Assembly (NCBI GenBank): GCA_038248985.1
Contig: JBBRWV010000029.1
Location: 1 to 30,085, forward strand
From: JBBRWV01 sp038248985
Lineage (GTDB): Bacteria > Planctomycetota > Phycisphaerae > WQYP01
Reading direction: 5' to 3'
Length of the DNA stretch: 30,085 nucleotides
The notes under the pieces are model-generated. The model saw nothing but the letters and a program-made list of their open reading frames with translations. It made no database searches and was not told the DNA's origin. Below are positions 24,597 to 30,085 of this stretch, piece by piece. The position numbers were made by a program, and so were the translations under genes. How positions within the stretch are numbered: position 1 is the stretch's first letter; every line of letters starts with the position of its first letter.

Positions 24597-25811
24597 ATGC
24601 CCCAAGAACTCACCCTCCCCGCCGTCCCCCAAAAACTCGTCGCCACCGCCGATGATCTCGCCGAGCTCTGCGCCCACCTTCGCGCCCTCGGCTCCTTCGC
24701 TTTCGATACCGAATTCATTGGCGAAAACTCCTACCTCCCCGTCCTCTGCCTCATCCAAGTCGCCACCACCGAACGCGTCGACCTTATCGACCCCCTCTCC
24801 ATCGACCGCGCCGCCATGCTCCCCTTCTGGCAACTCATCGCCGATCCTTCCATCGAAAAATCCGTCCACGCCGGCGACCAGGACATCGAAATCGCCTGGC
24901 AACACTCCGGACTCGTCCCCGCGAACATGTTCGATACCCAGATCGGTGCCGGCATGCTCGGCATCGCCTACCCCACCGCCCTCTGGCGCGCTGTCGAATT
25001 CTTCTGCGCTGTCACCCTCGAAAAAGCCCACACCTTCTCCGCCTGGGATCGCCGCCCCCTCAGCAAATCCCAGTTCACCTACGCCGTCGACGACGTCCGC
25101 TTCCTCCCTCACATCCACAATGAAATGAAAGCCCGCATCGCCGCCCTCCACCACGACCACTGGATGCGCGACGCCTGCGACACCCTCTGCCGCGAAAAAT
25201 CCCAAACCCTCGACGCCCGCAAAAAATTCGCCCGCATCAAAGGCGCCTCCTCCCTCGACTCCGAACAACTCAGCGTCCTTCGCGAAATCACCGCCCTCCG
25301 CGAACAACTCGCCTTCGAACACGACCTCCCCGCACGCGCCTTCCTCAAAGACGATGTCCTCCTCGAAACCGCCCTCCGTAAACCCCGCGACTCCTTCGCC
25401 CTCGGCGGCATCAAAGGCATGCCCCGCAACGTCGCCGAAAACTACCGCGACCAATTCCTCGATGCCGTCGCCCTCGGCCAAGCCGTCCCCCCCAGCGAAC
25501 GCCCCCAACTCTACGTCCCCCCCGAAGACTCCGCCGACATCAAACGCTTCGCCGAAATGCTCTGGGTCGCCGCCCAAGCCATCTGCCTCGGCCAGTCCGT
25601 CACCCCCGCCCTCGTCACCAGCCAAACCGAAGTCCTCACCCTCGCCCGTCTCCTCCACCGCAATCGCCCCGTCGATCAGCACCCCCTCCTCCACGGCTGG
25701 GCCACCGAATGCCTCGGCCAAAAACTCCTCGCCTTCGCCGCCGGAAAACTCACCCTCGACCTCTCCCTCATCGCCGACTCCTTCCAAGCCAAATTCGCCA
25801 CCCCCTCCTGA
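24597..25811 (+). CDS. rnd: Ribonuclease D
   Basis: A 3'-5' exoribonuclease of the DEDDy class that trims tRNA and other stable RNA 3' ends. The DEDD catalytic residues are seen in FDTEF (about residue 35), in HAGDQDIEIAW (about 86) and in YAVDDVRFLPH (about 160), where Tyr and Asp complete the set. An HRDC domain follows (LREITALREQLAFEHDLPAR, LGGIKGMP). The 404-residue length is slightly above the usual 370-400. The frame also starts with GTG 24585, which touches the previous stop; ATG 24597 is preferred because the conserved part begins soon after it, but neither has a clear ribosome site, which fits translational coupling. It is followed by asnB after 27 bases. Confidence 0.92.
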   Translation: MPQELTLPAVPQKLVATADDLAELCAHLRALGSFAFDTEFIGENSYLPVLCLIQVATTERVDLIDPLSIDRAAMLPFWQLIADPSIEKSVHAGDQDIEIAWQHSGLVPANMFDTQIGAGMLGIAYPTALWRAVEFFCAVTLEKAHTFSAWDRRPLSKSQFTYAVDDVRFLPHIHNEMKARIAALHHDHWMRDACDTLCREKSQTLDARKKFARIKGASSLDSEQLSVLREITALREQLAFEHDLPARAFLKDDVLLETALRKPRDSFALGGIKGMPRNVAENYRDQFLDAVALGQAVPPSERPQLYVPPEDSADIKRFAEMLWVAAQAICLGQSVTPALVTSQTEVLTLARLLHRNRPVDQHPLLHGWATECLGQKLLAFAAGKLTLDLSLIADSFQAKFATPS

Positions 25812-25838
25812 CCCTAACCCCTGACCCCTCGGTACCCT

Positions 25839-27776
25839 ATGTGCGGCATCGCCGGCTTAATCAAATTCACCCACTCCCACCCAGCCCCCTGGGCACCCCC
25901 CGCTCATGATGTCTCCGCACTCGCCGCCATGTCCCAAGCCCTCGCCCACCGCGGACCCGACGGCCACGGCCTCTTCCTCGACCCCCGCCCCTTCCACACC
26001 GCCGCACTCCTCCACCGCCGCCTCGCTATCATCGACCTCCCCACCGGCCATCAACCCATGTCCAACACCCGCGAAGGCTCCCACGTCCATGTCGTCTTCA
26101 ACGGCGAAATCTACAACCACGCCGACCTCCGCGCCCAACTCCAATCCGCCGGCCACCTCTTCTCCACCGATCACTCCGACACCGAAGTCCTCCTCCACGG
26201 ATGGGAACAATGGGGCACCGAGCTCCCCTCCCATCTCCTCGGCATGTTCGCCTTCGCCATCTGGGATACCCGCCCCTCCCCCACCGACAACCTCCCCCGC
26301 GACACCCTCTTCCTCGCCCGCGACCGCCTCGGCCAAAAACCCCTCTACTACGCCACCCTCGAAGACGGCCTCGCCTTCGCCTCCACCATCCCCTCCCTCC
26401 TCGCCTGGCCCGAAGTCCCACGCCGCATCCCCCGTGAACAAATCGCCCTCTACCTCCTCCTCGGCTACCTCCCGCCTCCCCAAACCCTCTACCGCGACAT
26501 CTCCCAACTCCTCCCCGGCGCCTGGCTCATGCTCCAACGCGACCTCCTCACCGGCAACCGCTACTGGACCCCCACCCACCACGACGCCCCATCGCAATCC
26601 TCTCCGCCCTCCACCCCCAGCACTCAGTCCTTGCGCCAGCTCCTCACGCAATCGGTAGCTTCCCAACTCCTCGCCGACACTCCCATCGCCTGCTTCCTCT
26701 CCGGCGGTATTGACTCCTCCATCATCGCCGCACTCATGCAACAACAAACCCTCGCCCGCGGCGGCAACCCCATCACCACCGTCTCCGTCGGCTTCTCCGA
26801 ATCCACCTTCGACGAAACCGCCTTCGCCGACCAAGTCGCCCAAAAAATCCGCTCCCACCACACCCGCCTCGAAGTCCGCGGCGATCAAAACATCATCGAA
26901 ACCCTCCGCCTCCTCATGCGCGCCTCTCTCGGCCAACCCTTCGCCGATTCCTCCATCCTCCCCACCTATCACCTCTCCAAAGCCGTTCGCCAAATCGCCC
27001 CCGTCGCCCTCTCCGGCGACGGCGCCGACGAACTCTTCGCCGGCTACGACCGCTACCGCGCCCTGACCCTCCTCTCCGACTACGGCCGCCTCGCCCGCTT
27101 CCTCCCCCGCTCCTCCCCCATCGGCTCACTCGCCAAACGCGAACGCTACCGCCGCCTCGCCGCCGCCGCCCGCGCCTCCCTCCCCTCCGAACGCTACTCC
27201 CGACTCATCGAAATCTTCCCCCGCGCCGACCTCGAAAAACTCCTCGGCCCAGACACCCTCGACTACGCCCCCTCCCCCGCGGAGTACGGCCTCCCCAACT
27301 CCGCCAGCGCCCTCCAACTCGCCATGATCCGCGATCAGCACGAATACCTCCCCGCCGACGTCCTCGCCAAAGTCGACTCCGCCTCCATGCTCTCCGCCCT
27401 CGAAGTCCGCTCCCCCTTCATCGACCACCGCCTCGTCCAATTCGCCAACTCCCTCCCCGCCGAACAACATCTCTTCGCCGGCTCCAAATCCCTCCTCAAA
27501 CAATCCTTCCCCGACCTCCTCCCACCCGCCATCCTCAACCGCTCCAAAAAAGGCTTCGCCGTCCCCATCGGCACATGGTTCCGCACCTCCCTCCGCGACC
27601 CCCTCCGCCAACTCCTCACCGCCCCCACCAGCTTCGTCGCCACCCACCTCCACCTCCCCGCCATCCTCAACCTCCTCGACGAACACCAATCCCAACAGCG
27701 CGACCACACCCACCGCCTCTTCGCCCTCCTCATGCTCGAACTCTGGGCCCAGGAATTCCCCTCCACCCTCGAATAA
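25839..27776 (+). CDS. asnB: Asparagine synthase (glutamine-hydrolysing)
   Basis: Converts aspartate, glutamine and ATP to asparagine, glutamate, AMP and PPi. The 645 residues begin with the class-II glutaminase domain whose nucleophile is Cys2 (MCGIAGLIKF), with HRRLAIIDL, FNGEIYNH and SDTEVLLHGW making the glutamine pocket. The synthetase domain has the PP-loop SGGIDSSIIAALM at about residue 286, LSGDGADELFAGYDRY at about 390, and VDSASMLSALEVRSPFID at about 510. All catalytic features are intact. Paralogues of this family also amidate sugars or peptides in surface-polymer clusters; no such cluster is visible here, so plain asparagine synthesis is the default. It lies in a run of plus-strand genes, 27 bases after rnd. 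Confidence 0.95.
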   Translation: MCGIAGLIKFTHSHPAPWAPPAHDVSALAAMSQALAHRGPDGHGLFLDPRPFHTAALLHRRLAIIDLPTGHQPMSNTREGSHVHVVFNGEIYNHADLRAQLQSAGHLFSTDHSDTEVLLHGWEQWGTELPSHLLGMFAFAIWDTRPSPTDNLPRDTLFLARDRLGQKPLYYATLEDGLAFASTIPSLLAWPEVPRRIPREQIALYLLLGYLPPPQTLYRDISQLLPGAWLMLQRDLLTGNRYWTPTHHDAPSQSSPPSTPSTQSLRQLLTQSVASQLLADTPIACFLSGGIDSSIIAALMQQQTLARGGNPITTVSVGFSESTFDETAFADQVAQKIRSHHTRLEVRGDQNIIETLRLLMRASLGQPFADSSILPTYHLSKAVRQIAPVALSGDGADELFAGYDRYRALTLLSDYGRLARFLPRSSPIGSLAKRERYRRLAAAARASLPSERYSRLIEIFPRADLEKLLGPDTLDYAPSPAEYGLPNSASALQLAMIRDQHEYLPADVLAKVDSASMLSALEVRSPFIDHRLVQFANSLPAEQHLFAGSKSLLKQSFPDLLPPAILNRSKKGFAVPIGTWFRTSLRDPLRQLLTAPTSFVATHLHLPAILNLLDEHQSQQRDHTHRLFALLMLELWAQEFPSTLE

Positions 27777-27785
27777 TTAATTCTG

Positions 27786-27804
27786 TATACTACTGAGGAA
27801 GGAG
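27786..27804 (+). promoter_or_regulatory. -10 box and ribosome site of the DUF433 gene
   Basis: In an AT-rich island after asnB, TATACT (27786-27791) is a plausible -10. Without a good -35 it is only tentative. AGGAAGGAG (27796-27804), seven bases before the ATG, is one of the strongest ribosome sites in the window. Confidence 0.4.
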
Positions 27805-27811
27805 CTCGCGT

Positions 27812-28144
27812 ATGGTACGCCCACTCGACGAAGCCGGTCATCTGCTCACCAAATTGAACCGCGCCGAAAAAGCCCAACTCCTCCAATGGGTCGCCCGCGA
27901 TCTCGGCGACGCCTTCCCCGGTATCGAATCCCGCCCTGATGTCCTCGGCGGAGAACCTTGCATCGTCCGCACCCGCATTCCCCTCTGGGTCCTCGAACAA
28001 GCCCGCCGCCTCGGCACCTCCGACGCCGACCTCCTCCGCGCCTACCCCTCGCTCCGCGCCGAAGACCTCTCCAACGCCTGGGCCTACGCCCGCAGCCACG
28101 CCCTCGAACTCGACCAGCAAATTTCCGACAACGAGAAAGCCTGA
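27812..28144 (+). CDS. DUF433-domain antitoxin-like protein
   Basis: A 110-residue protein. The DUF433 part is easily seen from about residue 45: GGEPCIVRTRIPLWVLEQAR, followed by LGTSDADLLRAYPSLRAEDL and the C-terminal NAWAYARSH. This small winged or ribbon-helix-like domain is often encoded directly before a DUF5615 PIN-like protein and is thought to be the antitoxin of the pair. The N-terminal 40 residues (LLTKLNRAEKAQLLQWVARD) are helical. The next gene starts with GTG two bases after its stop (TGACCGTG), so translation is probably coupled. The in-frame stop in the partner gene suggests that the toxin side may be decaying. Confidence 0.87.
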   Translation: MVRPLDEAGHLLTKLNRAEKAQLLQWVARDLGDAFPGIESRPDVLGGEPCIVRTRIPLWVLEQARRLGTSDADLLRAYPSLRAEDLSNAWAYARSHALELDQQISDNEKA

Positions 28145-28146
28145 CC

Positions 28147-28401
28147 GTGGCCCAACTCTACGCCAATCAAAACTTCCCCTTCCCTGTCGCCCAAGAACTT
28201 CGACACCTCGGACACGATGTTTTAACCGTCCTCGAAACCGGCAAGTCCGATCAAGCCTGGCCCGATCATGAAGTCCTGGCCTTCGCCGTTCGTCAACACC
28301 GCGCCCTCCTCACTTTCAATCGCAAACATTTCCTCCGCCTCCATGAATCCTCCCCCCACCACGCCGGCATCATCCTCTGCACCTTTGACCCCAACTTCTA
28401 A
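28147..28401 (+). CDS. DUF5615 PIN-like toxin, interrupted by a stop codon
   Basis: Eighty-four residues from GTG 28147, two bases after the antitoxin-like gene. Family marks are LYANQNFPFPVAQELRHLGH, a central WPDHEVLAFAVRQ, LLTFNRKHFLRLHE and HAGIILCTFDPNF. In PIN-like nucleases the first motif usually holds acidic residues (ADENFP); here it is NQ (a sub-group reading SNENFP also exists), so metal binding by this site is doubtful. The stop TAA at 28399-28401 cuts the protein right after FDPNF, while the same frame goes on with 29 more codons resembling the family's C-terminus (see the next entry). It is either a recent nonsense change, a sequencing error, or a shortened functional form. Confidence 0.8.
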   Translation: MAQLYANQNFPFPVAQELRHLGHDVLTVLETGKSDQAWPDHEVLAFAVRQHRALLTFNRKHFLRLHESSPHHAGIILCTFDPNF

Positions 28402-28491
28402 GCCCAGGCCGCTCGCATTCATGACACCCTCCTCCACGCCAGCAATCTGGAGTCAAAAATCCTCCGCGTCAACCGCCCCCCAACCGCTTGA
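28402..28491 (+). pseudogene. In-frame C-terminal remnant of the DUF5615 gene
   Basis: Directly after TAA 28399-28401, in the same frame, the sequence continues with AQAARIHDTLLHASNLESK and ILRVNRP before TGA 28489-28491. A QAxRIHxxL...LRVNRP ending is what I expect for full-length members of this family. The only lesion seen between the two parts is the single stop codon. Confidence 0.65.
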
Positions 28492-28548
28492 TCCCCCCAT
28501 CCAGCCCCACCGCCCCGATCAGGCTTGGAACACCATCACCCCCCCCCA

Positions 28549-28572
28549 GTAGCGACGCCCGCTTGCGGGGTC
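28549..28572. repeat. REP-like hairpin
   Basis: GTAGCGACGCCCGC then TTGCGGGGTC: CCCGC/GCGGG arms and GAC/GTC outer pairs with a bulged G. The TAGC start and GGGGTC end match those around the palindrome inside carB, which suggests the same repeat family. It lies between convergent genes, a usual place for REP elements. Confidence 0.5.
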
Positions 28573-28573
28573 C

Positions 28574-28604
28574 AAAAAAACAGCACGACGAACTCGCCGT
28601 GCTG
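28574..28604 (-). terminator. Rho-independent terminator of the DUF4190-type gene
   Basis: CAGCACGACGA (28581-28591) and TCGCCGTGCTG (28594-28604) form an 11-bp stem with one wobble. On the minus strand it is followed immediately by seven T (28580-28574). It lies 26 bases beyond the end of the minus-strand gene. Confidence 0.87.
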
Positions 28605-28630
28605 CTTCAAAAAAATTAAAACTCCACCCC

Positions 28631-29197
28631 CTACGGCTTAATCTCAACCTCCATCACCTTCCAATCCGCCCCATCCTTCCTCAATTCCATCTTCACCCGC
28701 TGCTTCCCTTTCGCAAACGTCGCGACCCCCTCCAAACTCGCCCGATCATTGGTGATGTTCGTCTGGAAGAACGTCGTATCCTCCAGCTTCCCTTGCACCG
28801 CCATGGAATCCGCAATCGCCTGCAACTCCATCTGCGACATCCCGCTCGTCTTCGCCTCCGCCGCCACCACATTCCCCGCCGCCATATCCTTCAAAAACGC
28901 ATGCGAGGCCTCCCGCGGAGCGGATGTCGCCGCGATCACCACACCCAACGTCGCCAAAATCACTCCCCAAAACATCGTCCACGCCACCAAACTCACCACC
29001 CCCAATATCCCCCCCACTATCGCCATCCACCGCCCCGTCACCCCCGGCTTCCTCGTCTTCACAAAACCAATGATCCCTAACAAAACCGCCAACACCCCGC
29101 TCAAAAACGGTATGCACCCCAGCACCCCAAATATCAAACTGCACAACGCCGACTTGCTCATCCGATTCGCCGGCAAACTCACTACAGCTTCACTCAT
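28631..29197 (-). CDS. DUF4190-type membrane protein with C-terminal soluble domain, copy 1
   Basis: A 188-residue protein. After a short polar start come two hydrophobic hairpins: about residues 17-46 (LIFGVLGCIPFLSGVLAVLL, GIIGFV) and 57-92 (MAIVGGILGVVSLVAWTMF onward), the pattern of DUF4190-type proteins. The last 95 residues are soluble and end in KVMEVEIKP, a small alpha/beta domain resembling proteins that accumulate mean charge or stress ligands outside the membrane, with no known function. AAGGA lies eight bases before the ATG. A paralogue with the same layout is upstream on the same strand, 66 bases away; the two are probably co-transcribed and share the terminator here. Confidence 0.7.
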   Translation of the reverse strand: MSEAVVSLPANRMSKSALCSLIFGVLGCIPFLSGVLAVLLGIIGFVKTRKPGVTGRWMAIVGGILGVVSLVAWTMFWGVILATLGVVIAATSAPREASHAFLKDMAAGNVVAAEAKTSGMSQMELQAIADSMAVQGKLEDTTFFQTNITNDRASLEGVATFAKGKQRVKMELRKDGADWKVMEVEIKP

Positions 29198-29263
29198 CTT
29201 TCTATCCTTCTCAAAAAACTTCTCCCGCGGATTCTAACACGACTCTCTCCCAACACCTCCAAA

Positions 29264-29851
29264 TTAATCCCCAATCTCCAACTTATCCACCCGCAACCCC
29301 TCCGCCTTGTTCTCACTCGTCTTCACCCACACCCGCACCGTCTTAACCCCTCCCTCAAACTCCACCCGCGACGTGATCCGCAACTTCATCTCCGCCCCCA
29401 ATCCCTCCGGCATCATCTCCGTCATCGAAATCCCCCTCGGCTTCCCCAACTTCTTCACATCCTCCCGAAACTTCTCCACATCCGCCATCGTCAAATTCTT
29501 CGTCGTCTCCACCACCGGCCCCTGCCCATCCACCAACGACGCCACCAACTTCTGTCCATCCGTCTTGCTCGCCGCCTCCCCAAATCGATAAATCCCCGTA
29601 GCCCACTCCACCCCATACCACGCCGCCACTCCCATCCCACCCCACGCCAACGTAAACAAAATCCCCAATATAATCCCCACCGTCGCCATCCCCCGCCCCC
29701 GCACCACCGGCCCGCCCCCTTTCAAAAACCCCATCACCCCCAGCAAAACCGCCAGCACCGAAAACCCCGGCACACATCCAAAAATCCCCAATATCAACGA
29801 AAATATCGCACACTTACTCGTCCGCGTCCGCACCGGCACCACCTGCGTCAT
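29264..29851 (-). CDS. DUF4190-type membrane protein with C-terminal soluble domain, copy 2
   Basis: A 195-residue paralogue of the neighbouring gene: the same opening (SKCAIFSLILGIFGCVP against SKSALCSLIFGVLGCIP), a GFLKGGGPVVRGRGMATVG turn, and a second hydrophobic pair about residues 55-85. The soluble part is diverged, ending in KLEIGD, with a charged helix (ADVEKFREDVKKLGKPRG). GGGGAAG lies a few bases before the ATG. No enzyme or transport motif is visible. Function unknown; an envelope location with the C-terminal domain outside is inferred from the topology. Confidence 0.7.
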   Translation of the reverse strand: MTQVVPVRTRTSKCAIFSLILGIFGCVPGFSVLAVLLGVMGFLKGGGPVVRGRGMATVGIILGILFTLAWGGMGVAAWYGVEWATGIYRFGEAASKTDGQKLVASLVDGQGPVVETTKNLTMADVEKFREDVKKLGKPRGISMTEMMPEGLGAEMKLRITSRVEFEGGVKTVRVWVKTSENKAEGLRVDKLEIGD

Positions 29852-30085
29852 AAACTTCCCCTAAAAAAACAAACCCAAACCAACCCAAAAAAAATCCGCG
29901 TCCCTCGTCCCTCATAAGTCACCCGTCGTCGTCGTTCGTCGTCGTCATCGTGATCCGTCGTGCCGTCGTGTCTCCGTATCTCCGTGCCTTGTATGTTAAC
30001 CACACCTATGGCCAACCTTCCCTCCATCGTGTCTACTTACCCCCGCCGCGTCCGCGTGACGACGAGCGGAGCGAGGAGTCATGCG
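29852..30085. other. Low-complexity region at the right edge
   Basis: An A-rich tract (29862-29896) is followed by degenerate TCG/CGT repeats (about 29921-29970). An ATG at 30008 opens a frame (MANLPSIVSTYPRRVRV) that runs out of the window, but it has no ribosome site, so a gene is not claimed. The last 30 bases contain GAGCGGAGCGAGGAGTC, repetitive in character. Confidence 0.4.

Noticed and set aside
23244..25787. 847-codon open frame on the minus strand
   Set aside because: It is antisense to the mutarotase-fold and rnd genes; C-ending codons on the plus strand remove stops in this frame. The Gly/Glu/Val-rich product has no motif.
29921..29970. CRISPR or minisatellite at the TCG-rich tract
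   Set aside because: Repeats are three bases long and degenerate, without spacers.

Overview
The window looks like chromosomal DNA of a moderately high-GC bacterium, most likely a planctomycete (Planctomycetota, perhaps class Phycisphaerae). The best pointers are a prepilin-type pseudopilin with a conserved ADGH C-terminal segment of the kind these genomes carry in many copies, strongly C-ending codons on the plus-strand genes, and gene families common in that phylum (pyruvate phosphate dikinase, PTPS-III-like enzyme, DUF433/DUF5615 pair, DUF4190 proteins). This is inference from sequence appearance; no rRNA or other phylogenetic marker was seen.

Layout. About 1-3 kb: minus-strand pair lnt (apolipoprotein N-acyltransferase) and a HEAT-repeat lipoprotein, overlapping by 4 bases. 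3.2-6.8 kb: carB with an unusually long linker containing a palindromic insert. 6.8-8.0 kb: a GbsR/MarR-type regulator and a LOG-family phosphoribohydrolase. 8.1-12.2 kb: two tandem paralogous flagellin genes on the minus strand, each with about 500 bases of non-coding, structured upstream sequence. 12.2-13.5 kb: proC and a PTPS-III-like pterin enzyme. 13.5-14.8 kb: a divergent control region with two copies of a Fur-type 7-1-7 palindrome, then the pseudopilin gene and a strong terminator. 14.9-17.7 kb: ppdK on the minus strand with a near-consensus promoter. 18.2-22.5 kb: rnr (TTG start), a small lipoprotein and a PhoD-like phosphatase. 22.6-23.2 kb: trpF. 23.4-27.8 kb: a mutarotase-fold protein, rnd and asnB. 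27.8-28.5 kb: a DUF433/DUF5615 toxin-antitoxin-like pair whose second gene carries an in-frame stop. 28.6-29.9 kb: two paralogous DUF4190-type membrane proteins. The right end is low-complexity sequence.

Most genes are housekeeping: pyrimidine/arginine precursor (carB), proline (proC), tryptophan (trpF), asparagine (asnB), folate or pterin (PTPS-III-like), PEP/pyruvate interconversion (ppdK), RNA turnover (rnr, rnd) and envelope lipoproteins (lnt). There is no mobile element, CRISPR array, tRNA or rRNA that I can see. The most interesting signals are regulatory: the paired Fur-like operators between proC and the pseudopilin gene, CsrA-like GGA sites plus structured elements in both flagellin leaders, a palindrome just downstream of the GbsR-type gene's promoter, and a toxin-like gene whose conserved C-terminus remains in frame behind a stop codon. 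I did not find a clearly new multi-gene system.
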